A stretch of DNA of 64,000 bases from Desulfobacula sp964636495 (GTDB lineage: Bacteria; Desulfobacterota; Desulfobacteria; Desulfobacterales; Desulfobacteraceae): positions 73,297 through 137,296 of the forward strand of contig CAZWSL010000006.1 in the NCBI GenBank assembly GCA_964636495.1, read 5' to 3'. Under the pieces are notes generated by a model that had not been told where the DNA came from, did no database searches, and saw only the letters and a list, made by a program, of their open reading frames with translations. This document shows, one piece after another, positions 1 through 8,046 of this stretch. The translations under genes and the position numbers were made by a program. Within the stretch, counting starts at the first letter, position 1; every line of letters begins with the position of its first letter.

Positions 1-42
1 TTCCAAAAGGTTCTGGCGGAGCAGTTGATCACTAAAAAATAA
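1..42 (+). CDS. C-terminal tail of an unidentified upstream gene (partial)
   Basis: Frame 1 is open from the window edge to a TAA at 40-42 and encodes 13 residues ending in Ile-Thr-Lys-Lys. A good intrinsic terminator follows within 60 bases, which fits a real gene end. Too little is present to name the product. Confidence 0.45.
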   Translation, partial: FQKVLAEQLITKK

Positions 43-54
43 CAGATAAAAAAT

Positions 55-81
55 ATATGCAGCAGCAGGAGTGCTGCATAT
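55..81 (+). other. Perfect 10-bp inverted repeat (hairpin) after the first gene
   Basis: ATATGCAGCA (55-64) is exactly complementary to TGCTGCATAT (72-81) across a 7-base loop. No T run follows, so it is not a classical terminator alone. It sits just before the stronger terminator at 98-131 and may act with it or stabilise the transcript 3' end. Confidence 0.5.
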
Positions 82-97
82 GCAGTACCTAAAGATT

Positions 98-133
98 AAA
101 AGGCTGTTTCTTTTTATAGAAACGGCCTTTTAA
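98..133 (+). terminator. Intrinsic, probably bidirectional terminator
   Basis: AAAAGGCTGTTTC (98-110) pairs with GAAACGGCCTTTT (119-131), 13 positions with one G-U pair and an 8-base loop. It is flanked by A on the left and T on the right. It would end transcription of the gene whose tail opens the window and insulate the LUD/DUF166 pair. Confidence 0.75.
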
Positions 134-282
134 TTTCTCTTCCACTGATATTCATACTTTTTAAAAGTAAACAGTGCGTTTTTAAAGTTTAAAATGCACA
201 GATATGCTTGTATTCTGACTGCATGTGAATTATGATGATCGCTAAACCATGATTCATCAACGTCATAATATGGAGAGAGAAT

Positions 283-936
283 ATGAAAAATCCCATTGAT
301 AACTACTGGAACCTCAAGCTTGAATCGGTAAAAGAGAATCTTGAAAAAAATAATTTTAAAGTGTTTATAGCACCTGACGCAGAATCAGCCAAAAATATTG
401 CTTTAAACGATATAATACCACAGCTTGATGTGAAAACGATATCCTGGGGAGGATCGGTGTCATTCATTGAAACAGGCCTTTTCCATGAGCTCAATGCAAA
501 TGAGAATCTTAAGATCCTGAACACCTTTAACAAAAATTTGAAACCAGAAGAGATGCTGGAGTTAAGACGGCAGTCCTTGCTGGTTGATCTTTTTGTAACA
601 GGCACCAATGCCGTTACCCAGTCAGGCCATCTTGTAAACCTTGATATGGTTGGTAACAGGGTTGCTGCAATCATGTGGGGACCTAAACATGTATTGCTGA
701 TTATTGGAAGAAATAAAATATGCCAGGATCTTGAAGAGGCAATGCTCAGGGTTAAAAACTATGCTGCTGTGGTTAACACGATGAGACTTGATAAAAAAAC
801 ACCCTGTGTAAAAACAGGAATATGTCACGACTGCAAAAGCCCTGATAGAATATGCAACTATTGGACAATAACAGAAAAAAGTTTTATAAAAGAGAGGATA
901 AAGATTATCCTTGTAAATGAAGATTTAGGATTTTAA
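283..936 (+). CDS. LUD-domain protein (LutC/YkgG-type, DUF162)
   Basis: A 217-residue cytoplasmic protein of the LUD family, relatives of LutB/LutC that take part in L-lactate oxidation. The family region is clear around residues 50-145, including a TGTNAVTQSGHLVNLD segment at 107-121. A conserved Cys cluster near the C-terminus (C175, C181, C184, C191, in the pattern C-x5-C-x2-C-x6-C) suggests a metal or Fe-S site. The ATG at 283 has a good GGAGAG at 272-277. The DUF166 gene starts 3 bases after the stop, so the two are almost certainly co-transcribed. No LutA or LutB partner is present, so a role in lactate use is not shown; the substrate is unknown. Confidence 0.85.
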   Translation: MKNPIDNYWNLKLESVKENLEKNNFKVFIAPDAESAKNIALNDIIPQLDVKTISWGGSVSFIETGLFHELNANENLKILNTFNKNLKPEEMLELRRQSLLVDLFVTGTNAVTQSGHLVNLDMVGNRVAAIMWGPKHVLLIIGRNKICQDLEEAMLRVKNYAAVVNTMRLDKKTPCVKTGICHDCKSPDRICNYWTITEKSFIKERIKIILVNEDLGF

Positions 937-939
937 CAG

Positions 940-1566
940 ATGCAGAAAATAGTGGTTTTCCAGCAAAATGGATCAGGGCTCAGTAAAATTGAAGGTATTC
1001 ATAAATTTGGTGATAAACAGTTTTCTATTCATACCTTTGATATTGATGAACCATTGCCCATGGTACTTGACGACACATCCCCCTTCTTACCGGAAAAAAT
1101 AGATGCTGATATTGTTCTTGATTTTTTAAAACATAGAGATCTGAGTGATGATTTGAGTCTGTTGTGTAAAAAACTGGACATTCCCGTAATTGCTTCAGGA
1201 AAAAAAATAACAACAGGCAACGCTATCTGTTCTCCCACATGATGCACGCTTTCAAGGCAGGTCTGCCTTGGCGATTATGGTAATCTTTTTGGTGCACCTG
1301 AAATTAAAGTGTATCTGGATAAAGAGACAATTACCCGGATTTCAGTGTTAAGAGGCGCACCATGCGGTGCAACATGGAATGCAGCAGAAAAGATCAGGGA
1401 GATGCCAGTGGAACTGGCTTTGACACGATTCGGTCTTGAAGTGCAGTTTTTCTGTACAGCAGATCCTGCCTCCTGGGATCCGATATGGGGTAAAAGCCCG
1501 GTTCATGTTGCTGCAGATATTCATGCCTCTGCATTAAAACTTGCATTGAAAAAGGCTGTTTCATAA
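940..1566 (+). CDS. DUF166-family protein, predicted selenoprotein (Sec101 at in-frame TGA)
   Basis: Two open stretches, 940-1239 and 1243-1566, lie in the same frame, separated only by a TGA at 1240-1242. Reading it as selenocysteine gives a 208-residue protein covering a full-length DUF166 family member. The residues at 97-102 read C-S-P-T-U-C, where other members carry a Cys-Cys pair after an I-C-P-P-T segment, so Sec replaces a conserved Cys. Further family blocks follow: FGAPE at 117-121, RGAPCGATW at 138-146, and a segment with C172 ending in KSPVH. A bacterial SECIS hairpin starts 4 bases after the TGA. selB is in the same window. DUF166 function is not established (some archaeal members are labelled thymidylate-synthase-like); U101-C102 suggests a redox or metal-binding site. 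A nonsense mutation is the alternative, but the SECIS and the intact downstream frame argue against it. Confidence 0.9.
1247..1273 (+). promoter_or_regulatory. Bacterial SECIS element for Sec101 of the DUF166 protein
   Basis: CGC at 1247-1249 pairs with GCG at 1271-1273; three unpaired T (1250-1252) follow; then CAAGGCA (1253-1259) pairs with TGCCTTG (1264-1270) around a GGTC loop (1260-1263). The upper stem begins 10 bases after the TGA. The apex, GCAGGUCUGC in RNA, is the same as that of the E. coli fdhF SECIS as I remember it, including the loop GU that SelB reads and an unpaired U on the 5' side of the stem. Confidence 0.9.
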
Positions 1567-1619
1567 CCCTCTGTTAAAATATGAGATTTCAATATTCAAA
1601 TCAGGTTTTTTTAATGTGG

Positions 1620-1913
1620 TCAATATCTGATCTCAAATTGATAAAAATTTTCTGCTTCTTTCGCGGATTGCTGAAGTTTTTCAACTTTAACCTTGTCTAC
1701 TTTAGATGCTGCCGGACCTCTGTTGCACCATTTAATCATTTCATCAACCACAGCTGGATCACCTTTAATCACCGCTTCTACAGATCCGCTGACAAGATTT
1801 TTTACAAATCCGGTGATACCCAGACAGTCCGCTGTTTTTTTGGTTTCAGCCCTGAAAAACACTCCCTGGACTCTTCCGCTTATAGTCAGTTTTACCACTA
1901 TATTCTCTGACAT
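1620..1913 (-). CDS. acyP: Acylphosphatase from an internal start within the dinB fusion
   Basis: Internal translation from the ATG at 1911-1913 would give a free 97-residue acylphosphatase, the usual size of the family, which hydrolyses acyl phosphates such as acetyl or carbamoyl phosphate. GGAGGG lies 5 bases upstream of this ATG, a better ribosome site than most starts in the window. The reading frame is that of dinB, so both a fusion and a free enzyme are possible. Confidence 0.6.
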   Translation of the reverse strand: MSENIVVKLTISGRVQGVFFRAETKKTADCLGITGFVKNLVSGSVEAVIKGDPAVVDEMIKWCNRGPAASKVDKVKVEKLQQSAKEAENFYQFEIRY

Positions 1914-3086
1914 ATTTTCCCTCCTTTTCCCCGCTTTGGTTAAAGATGCTTTATTGATGGCTGAGCTGCCAAATTTTTTTGATATTAAATCAACGGCGGA
2001 ATCGACTGCTTCCCACTGTTTGTCATCTTCTCCAGGATCAGTTATCAACTGCATCTGTATGGGATGACCTCTCTTTTGAAGTGCAGAGACTCCAACGCCA
2101 ATAAGTCTTATTTTTTTTTTTAATTTGATCTTTTTATATAAAGAGAGTGCCTGGTTAAAAATAGATGCAGAGGAGCTGACAGGAGAGGACAGGCTGATGC
2201 TTCTTGTTATCTGTGAAAAATTTGAAAATTTAAGTTTTAAAAATACATTTCTGCATACCAGATCTTTTTTTCTTAAAATTCTGCCAACAATCTGGGTTCT
2301 TTCAAGTATGATATTTTTTACCTCTTTAAAATTATCAATATCGCTGGAGAGTGTTACCTCGCTTGAAATTGATTTCCTTATATAACTGGTTTCAACCCTG
2401 GATTTATCAATACCGCTGGATAACTCCATCAGCCTTGTCCCCATTTTTCCAAACTTGCTGGTTAAAACCGGAAGAGAGAATTTTTTAACATCTCCAAGCG
2501 TTCTGATCTGGAGCTGATGCATATTTTTCATTGAACTTTTTCCAATCCCCGGCACTTTGCCTATTGGCAGAGCAGATATAAAATCACTTACAGAAGATTC
2601 TGGAACAATAGTCAGACCATCAGGCTTATTCATATCTGATGCAATTTTTGATAAAAATTTCATTGGCGCTATTCCAATGGAGCAGGTGAGAGATAAGTGA
2701 TCATAAATATCTTTTTTAATCGTAATTGCAATTTGCCTGAATGAGCCAAACAGTCTTTCACAGCCGGAAATATCCAGGTATGCTTCATCAATGGATACCT
2801 GCTCGAGCAGGGGTGAAAACCGGGCAAGAATCTTCATTATTTTTTTGGATTCTGCCTGATATTTTTTTTTGTTAACCGGAACTATTTCAAGATGATCACA
2901 CAATTGCAAGGCTTTATATACAGGCATTGCAGATCCAATCCCGAATTTTCTTGCTTCATAGCTTGCAGTTGCTACAACACTTCTTTTAGATCTGCCTGAA
3001 ATAATAACGGGTTTGTCTTTCAGATCTGGATTGTCTCTCTGTTCAATGGCTGCAAAAAAAGCATCCATATCAATATGCAGAATCAT
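1620..3086 (-). CDS. dinB: DNA polymerase IV fused in frame to acylphosphatase
   Basis: 488 residues. Residues 1-390 are a Y-family translesion polymerase: the metal-binding HIDMDAFF start (D6, D8), SIDEAYLD at 98-105 (D100, E101), the thumb helix-hairpin-helix around 175-200, and a little-finger region after 235. Residues 392-488 are a complete acylphosphatase with GRVQGVFFR (R412, phosphate loop) and the following GFVKNL (catalytic Asn). No stop separates them. The acylphosphatase Met (codon ending at 1913) has an excellent Shine-Dalgarno of its own, GGAGGG at 1919-1924, so the small domain may also be made alone. The gene converges on the DUF166 gene. The domain calls are secure; whether the fusion is functional is not. 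Confidence 0.9.
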   Translation of the reverse strand: MILHIDMDAFFAAIEQRDNPDLKDKPVIISGRSKRSVVATASYEARKFGIGSAMPVYKALQLCDHLEIVPVNKKKYQAESKKIMKILARFSPLLEQVSIDEAYLDISGCERLFGSFRQIAITIKKDIYDHLSLTCSIGIAPMKFLSKIASDMNKPDGLTIVPESSVSDFISALPIGKVPGIGKSSMKNMHQLQIRTLGDVKKFSLPVLTSKFGKMGTRLMELSSGIDKSRVETSYIRKSISSEVTLSSDIDNFKEVKNIILERTQIVGRILRKKDLVCRNVFLKLKFSNFSQITRSISLSSPVSSSASIFNQALSLYKKIKLKKKIRLIGVGVSALQKRGHPIQMQLITDPGEDDKQWEAVDSAVDLISKKFGSSAINKASLTKAGKRRENMSENIVVKLTISGRVQGVFFRAETKKTADCLGITGFVKNLVSGSVEAVIKGDPAVVDEMIKWCNRGPAASKVDKVKVEKLQQSAKEAENFYQFEIRY

Positions 3087-3384
3087 CTGTTAAATCACTT
3101 TCTGGGTCTCCACCACTGACGATAATGCTATATGACATTGTTTTAAAGGTCAAGACCGGATTTATCAAACTGCAGACAGGCTGCATCTTATAAAAACCTG
3201 TACCAGAGAGGGCAGCAGCAGACAATAATATGGTTTTATGGTAAAGATTCAGTGAATAACGACGAGTTTGCTAAAACGGCGATTTGATTGAACCGGAAAA
3301 GAAGCATTGATCAATTACGGGTTAATCTGATAAAACAGTATGAGATTTCAAGGAAACAGCAATTTTAAAAAATCGGGGAAAAAA

Positions 3385-5250
3385 ATGAAACCTGGAACAG
3401 TCTGCATAACGTTTTTCTTATTGATATTTATTTTTCTTCAAGCCTGTCAGAACAATCCTGAAAATAAAGAACAGGATATGGAACAGAAAACCATTACTGT
3501 ACCTGACAGAAAAAAAGAGTATGTACCTCTTCCTGACAATGTGAAATGGCTGACCAATGACTCAGATCCGGTTTTTTCCTCTGATAAAGCTGTTAAAGGA
3601 GGTGTGCTGCAGTCTGGCATTGCAAGTTTTCCCATGACGTTCAGGGTTGTTGGGCCGGATTCAAACAGCTCCTTCAGATCAGCTATTCTGGACAATCAAT
3701 TATCCTTGATCAACATTCATCCGAATACCCACAATATTCTTCCGGAGCTTGCAACACACTGGGCTTTTGGTGACGATAAAAAAACCATCTATTTCAAGCT
3801 TGATAAGGATGCTGTATGGTCAGACGGTAAACCTGTCACAGCATGGGATTATGTTTATACCCTGGAATTCATGCGCTCAGAGCATATCATTGCCCCCTGG
3901 TATAATGACTATTACACAAAGGAAATAGAGAAAGTTATTGTTTATGACGATTATACCATTGGTGTAAAAAGTACTAAAGCGGCACCTGATCTTCACCTTA
4001 AAATAGGAATTTCTCCTACTCCTGAGCACTTTTTTGGAAAGCTGGATAAAGAGTTTGTTCAAAAATATAATTGGAGAGTTGTTCCCAATACAGGTGCTTA
4101 TCAGTTAAATGATTTTAAAAAGGGCAAATTTGTCAAATTTAAACGAAAAAAAGAGTGGTGGGCAAAAGATAAAAAATATTTTAAAAACCGTTTTAATGCA
4201 GATTATATTGTTTTTGACGTAATAAGAGATGTCAATTTACAGTGGGAATATTTTAAAAAAGGCAAGCTTGATGCATTTGGACTCACCATGCCAAAATATT
4301 GGCATGGTAAATCAGATATTTCACTGTTTAAGGATGGATACATTAATAAAATCTGGTTTTTCAATGATATGGAGAGATCTGCCCAGGGTATGTGGCTGAA
4401 TCAGGATAAACCTGTTTTCAGACAGAGAGAGCTGTGTTATGCATTTGCCCATGCAATGAACATAGAAAAAGTTATTAATAAAGTGTTAAGAAAGGATTAT
4501 TTCAGACTGCCTCAGGCTTTTTCCGGATATGGAAAATATACCAATAATGAGATTAAACCGAGAAAATTTGATATTGGCAGGGTGAATCTGCTTATGACAG
4601 ATGCAGGATGGTCAAGAGGAAGTGACGGTATCTGGAATAAGAGTGGAGAGAGATTTTCCGTCAAAGTGACCTACGCCAGTGAAGAGCATACTCCAAGGCT
4701 GGTCGTGTTGAAAGAGGATGCCTTGAAAGCAGGAGTTGAACTTCTTCTTGAAAGACTTGATCCCTCTGCAGTCTTTAAAAAAATACTTGAAAAAAAACAT
4801 GACGTCGCATGGATGGGATGGAGTACCAGTATGAGACCTTCCTACTGGCAGGGATGGCACTCTGACAATGCCCACAAACCCCAGACCAACAACATCACCA
4901 ATACGGATCTTCCCCTTTTAGACCGTTTGATTGAAAAATACAGGGCAGGCCTGCTGGAGGAAGAGCGGATTGAATTATCAAAAAGAATACAGAGTGTTAT
5001 TCATGAAACAGGCGCTTTTGTGCCTACATTCATGGTTCCATATGTGAGAGCAGGTTACTGGAGATGGGTTCAACTGCCGGATTTTCATGGTACAAGGCGC
5101 TCTGAAACTCTTTTTGATCCATTTTCAACCACTACAGGAGGACTATTCTGGATTGATGCAGAAAAAAAAGAAGAGACGTTAAAGGCAGTGAAAGAGGGTG
5201 TAAAATTTGATCCTGTTGTTATTAAAAATGATACGTTCAGATTGAGGTAG
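3385..5250 (+). CDS. Extracellular solute-binding lipoprotein, family 5 (YejA/OppA-like)
   Basis: Periplasmic peptide-binding component of an ABC importer, 621 residues from the chosen start. The ORF opens at 3340, but the ATG at 3385 has GGGG 6 bases upstream and places a standard lipoprotein signal right at the N-terminus: a basic start, a hydrophobic FFLLIFIFL core and a lipobox LQAC. The family-5 core is recognisable: LPELATHW, then VWSDGKPVTAWDYVYTLEF and a late MGWSTSMRPSYWQGWHSDN segment. Length and sequence character resemble YejA (microcin C/oligopeptide uptake) more than OppA. The following gene starts 7 bases after the stop and encodes its ATPase. No permease is encoded nearby. Confidence 0.85.
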   Translation: MKPGTVCITFFLLIFIFLQACQNNPENKEQDMEQKTITVPDRKKEYVPLPDNVKWLTNDSDPVFSSDKAVKGGVLQSGIASFPMTFRVVGPDSNSSFRSAILDNQLSLINIHPNTHNILPELATHWAFGDDKKTIYFKLDKDAVWSDGKPVTAWDYVYTLEFMRSEHIIAPWYNDYYTKEIEKVIVYDDYTIGVKSTKAAPDLHLKIGISPTPEHFFGKLDKEFVQKYNWRVVPNTGAYQLNDFKKGKFVKFKRKKEWWAKDKKYFKNRFNADYIVFDVIRDVNLQWEYFKKGKLDAFGLTMPKYWHGKSDISLFKDGYINKIWFFNDMERSAQGMWLNQDKPVFRQRELCYAFAHAMNIEKVINKVLRKDYFRLPQAFSGYGKYTNNEIKPRKFDIGRVNLLMTDAGWSRGSDGIWNKSGERFSVKVTYASEEHTPRLVVLKEDALKAGVELLLERLDPSAVFKKILEKKHDVAWMGWSTSMRPSYWQGWHSDNAHKPQTNNITNTDLPLLDRLIEKYRAGLLEEERIELSKRIQSVIHETGAFVPTFMVPYVRAGYWRWVQLPDFHGTRRSETLFDPFSTTTGGLFWIDAEKKEETLKAVKEGVKFDPVVIKNDTFRLR

Positions 5251-5256
5251 ATTATT

Positions 5257-6237
5257 GTGGATGATCAGATTATTTTTACATTAAAAGATCTTGTGGTTGA
5301 ATTTACGACTGAATCCGGTGTTGTAAAGGCTGTTGACAGAGTCGGTTTCCAGTTGAAAAAAGGGAAAATACTCGGTATTGCAGGTGAATCTGGATGTGGA
5401 AAAAGTGTTACCGCACTCAGTATTATGAGACTGCTGCCCAAACCTGCCGCCAGAATTGTACAGGGAATGGCTCTGTTTCAGGATAAGAATATTTTTGAAC
5501 TGGAGGTGGAGAAAATGCACAATATCAGGGGTAGAAAAATATCCATGATTTTTCAGGAGCCAATGACTGCCCTGAATCCTGTGCATCATATCGGAAAACA
5601 GATGATGGAGGTATACAGACTCCATTTCCCTCAATTGTCTTCCAGGGAGATGAAAGCTTCATCCATAAAAATGCTTGAAAAAGTAGGCATACCGGATCCT
5701 GGAAAAATGATAAAAAAATATCCTCATCAGCTGTCAGGGGGAATGAGGCAGAGAGTGATGATTGCAATGTCACTGGCCTGCGAACCGGATATCCTTATTG
5801 CTGACGAACCCACTACAGCGCTTGATGTTACCATTCAGGCCCAGATTCTTGATTTGATAAAGTCCATACAGAAGAAATCCGGCATGTCTGTTATCTTAAT
5901 TACCCATGATCTCGGGGTAATTGCAGAAAACTGTCATGATGTCGTTGTCATGTATGCAGGCAGAACAGTGGAGAAAGCAGAGGTTAAACAACTATTCAAC
6001 AATCCGCAGCATCCTTATTCAAAGGGACTTCTCTCGTCCATTCCACAGCTTGCAGAAAAATCTAAAACCGCTCTTCCAACAATTCGTGGACATGTTCCTT
6101 CCCTGTTTGATATGCCTGACGGGTGCCGGTTTTCTGATCGCTGTCCCCAGGTTGAAAAAAAATGTATCATAAAGACTCCTGAAGAGCAGAGTGTCGGGTA
6201 TAATCATACCATTGCCTGTTATTCAGCCTGTAAATAA
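5257..6237 (+). CDS. Oligopeptide ABC transporter ATP-binding protein (OppD/DppD type)
   Basis: 326 residues, one ABC domain. Walker A GESGCGKS at 43-50, Q-loop in IFQEPMTALNP near 98-108, signature LSGGMRQR at 159-166, Walker B ILIADEP at 179-185 and the H-loop in ITHDLG. The C-terminal oligopeptide/dipeptide extension has the Cys-containing CRFSDRC motif, typical of this subfamily and linked to an Fe-S site in some members. The start is GTG at 5257 with GAGG about 9 bases upstream. It would energise uptake of the ligand bound by the preceding lipoprotein. The OppB/OppC-type membrane genes normally found between the binding protein and this gene are absent. Confidence 0.88.
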   Translation: MDDQIIFTLKDLVVEFTTESGVVKAVDRVGFQLKKGKILGIAGESGCGKSVTALSIMRLLPKPAARIVQGMALFQDKNIFELEVEKMHNIRGRKISMIFQEPMTALNPVHHIGKQMMEVYRLHFPQLSSREMKASSIKMLEKVGIPDPGKMIKKYPHQLSGGMRQRVMIAMSLACEPDILIADEPTTALDVTIQAQILDLIKSIQKKSGMSVILITHDLGVIAENCHDVVVMYAGRTVEKAEVKQLFNNPQHPYSKGLLSSIPQLAEKSKTALPTIRGHVPSLFDMPDGCRFSDRCPQVEKKCIIKTPEEQSVGYNHTIACYSACK

Positions 6238-6309
6238 TTTTTTCCTGTAAAAAACAGGTTTATTTAAAATAATCCTTGATTTTTTAATTTAAAGGCAATA
6301 TGACCTAAC

Positions 6310-6333
6310 AAAGCCTTTGATGAGAAAGGTTTT
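6310..6333 (+). promoter_or_regulatory. Hairpin with T run in the 5' leader of cspA (terminator or leader structure)
   Basis: AAAGCCTTT (6310-6318) pairs with AAAGGTTTT (6325-6333), 9 positions with one G-U pair and a 6-base loop, and ends in T residues. A weaker CCTGT/ACAGG hairpin precedes it at 6243-6257. It may terminate the binding-protein/ATPase transcript or form part of the long leader (about 190 bases) that cold-shock genes use for temperature control. Confidence 0.45.
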
Positions 6334-6431
6334 TGCAGTTTCGTTCTAAAGGGAAGACCCAGTTTTTTCAGTGGCAGTACCCAAAAGTTTGAAACTATTA
6401 CTATTTATTTTAAATCAAGGAGATTGTCACA

Positions 6432-6632
6432 ATGGCTAATGGGATCGTAAAATGGTTCAATGATTCAAAAGGTTATGGTTTTATTGAGCAGGAAAATGGA
6501 CCTGATGTGTTTGTTCACCATACAGGTATTAATGCAACAGGTTTTAAATCACTGAATGAAGGTGATAAAGTGACCTTTGATGTAGAAGACGGGCAAAAAG
6601 GACCAGCAGCAGTTAATGTGACTGTTCAATAG
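6432..6632 (+). CDS. Cold-shock protein (CspA family)
   Basis: 66-residue single-stranded nucleic-acid-binding beta barrel. RNP1 KGYGFIE is at 13-19 and RNP2 VFVHH at 27-31, and the whole length matches a standard Csp. It acts as an RNA chaperone in the cytoplasm. The ATG has AAGGAG 8 bases upstream (6417-6422). It is unusual in being inserted between the two ATPase genes of a peptide transporter. It has its own strong terminator, so it is probably transcribed alone. Confidence 0.95.
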   Translation: MANGIVKWFNDSKGYGFIEQENGPDVFVHHTGINATGFKSLNEGDKVTFDVEDGQKGPAAVNVTVQ

Positions 6633-6644
6633 CACTTTTTTGTT

Positions 6645-6685
6645 AAGGGTTTTCTTGGAGTATGTCGAAAAGAGAACCCTTTTTT
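6645..6685 (+). terminator. Intrinsic terminator of cspA
   Basis: AAGGGTTTTCTT (6645-6656) pairs with AAGAGAACCCTT (6670-6681), 12 positions with one G-U pair, followed by a run of six T. It lies directly after the cspA stop. Confidence 0.85.
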
Positions 6686-6797
6686 GTATCTGGGCAACCT
6701 TTTTCTTTTTATGTAACCAGACACATATCCCCATATAGAGCAGTGCTATACAGCTGTCGAAGATATTAAAGATAAGGCACTGCACCATTGAAGTGAA

Positions 6798-7760
6798 ATG
6801 GCAATTCTTGAAGTAAAAAATCTTAAAAAATATTTTCCCGTAACAGCTGGTGTCTTTTTAAAACGTACGGGCTGGGTTCATGCAGTTGATGGAGTATCTT
6901 TCAAACTCAACAGGGGTGAAACACTTGGTATCGTTGGTGAGTCAGGCTGTGGAAAAACCACACTCGGAAGATGTATCATGGGGCTTTATGATCCATCTGA
7001 AGGCCATGTGAGTGTTAACAGCCGCCGTGTAAAAAAACGGGATTCAAAATTGAAAAAGCGTCTTGCATTAAACATGCAGATGATATTTCAGGATCCATTT
7101 GAATCTTTAAACCCAAGGCAAACCGTTAAAGAGATTCTTGAAGAGAAATATATTATCCATGACAGGAAAAAAAATTTAAAGGCAGAAATAGATCAATTGA
7201 TTGAAAAAGTGGGACTTTCAAAGGATGATCTTTCTAAATTCCCTCACGAATTTTCAGGTGGACAGCGGCAGAGAATAGGGATTGCAAGGGCAATCAGTCT
7301 TGAACCTGAAATAATTATCTGTGATGAACCTGTTTCAGCTCTTGATGTCTCAGTACAGTCCAAAATATTGAATCTTTTACTGGAACTGCAGAATAAACTG
7401 GGATTAACATATATTTTTATTTCCCACGATCTATCTGTTGTTAAACATATTTCAGATACAATTGCTGTAATGTACATGGGTAAAATCGTTGAAATAGCAG
7501 ATGCTCAAAGTATTTATAACAGAGGAAGGCATCCCTATACCAGGGCTCTTTTATCTGCTGTTCCCATTCCTGATCCAGATCGTACAAAAGAACGCATCAT
7601 TCTGAAAGGAGAAGTTCCTTCAGTGGAGAATCCCCCCAAAGGCTGCAGGTTTAACACCCGCTGCAGGTATGTGGAAAAAATCTGTTTAAAAAAAGAGCCT
7701 GAACTGTTGATGCATAAAGACAATCCGGATCATTTAACTGCCTGCCATCTCTATTGCTGA
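6798..7760 (+). CDS. Oligopeptide ABC transporter ATP-binding protein (OppF/DppF type)
   Basis: 320 residues. Walker A GESGCGKT at 47-54, Q-loop MIFQDPFESLNPRQ, signature FSGGQRQR, Walker B IIICDEPVSALD, H-loop ISHDLSV. The N-terminal KKYFPV and the C-terminal CRFNTRCRYVEKIC are typical of OppF/DppF, the usual heterodimer partner of OppD. It lies 560 bases after the OppD-like gene, beyond cspA and its terminator, so it needs its own promoter. With the two upstream genes it supplies binding protein and both ATPases, but not the pore. Confidence 0.88.
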   Translation: MAILEVKNLKKYFPVTAGVFLKRTGWVHAVDGVSFKLNRGETLGIVGESGCGKTTLGRCIMGLYDPSEGHVSVNSRRVKKRDSKLKKRLALNMQMIFQDPFESLNPRQTVKEILEEKYIIHDRKKNLKAEIDQLIEKVGLSKDDLSKFPHEFSGGQRQRIGIARAISLEPEIIICDEPVSALDVSVQSKILNLLLELQNKLGLTYIFISHDLSVVKHISDTIAVMYMGKIVEIADAQSIYNRGRHPYTRALLSAVPIPDPDRTKERIILKGEVPSVENPPKGCRFNTRCRYVEKICLKKEPELLMHKDNPDHLTACHLYC

Positions 7761-7949
7761 ACATAGTTCTTCACTGTTTCCGACTCAAACAGTTTACCGT
7801 TTCAGCTGTTCAGAAAGCAGACTCCTGCCACTCTGCCTGACATTTCTGTGCTCTTCCGGGGAATTAAAGAAGATGACCTTACGCCTGCAGGATGGACATG
7901 GATGCATCCCTATACTTCAATCTGCATGGTATCTATCCATGATATGAGT

Positions 7950-7979
7950 TTGACATGAATTTCTTTTCTTGCACAAAAT
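7950..7979 (+). promoter_or_regulatory. Predicted sigma-70-type promoter for the SurA-like gene pair
   Basis: TTGACA at 7950-7955 and CAAAAT at 7974-7979 with an 18-base spacer, 68 bases before the preferred start of the lipoprotein gene. The -35 is perfect, the -10 matches four of six. The 240 bases between the OppF-like gene and this point hold no credible gene. Confidence 0.45.
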
Positions 7980-8046
7980 TTGTTAGAGTGATAAATTAAA
8001 AGATTTGTTGAAAAAAGATTGTTTGGAACTGTTTTCGGGGCTGTAT

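Noticed and set aside
2125..2385. Open frame on the plus strand within dinB
   Set aside because: It lies wholly opposite the well-matched polymerase coding sequence, has no ribosome site and shows no family character.
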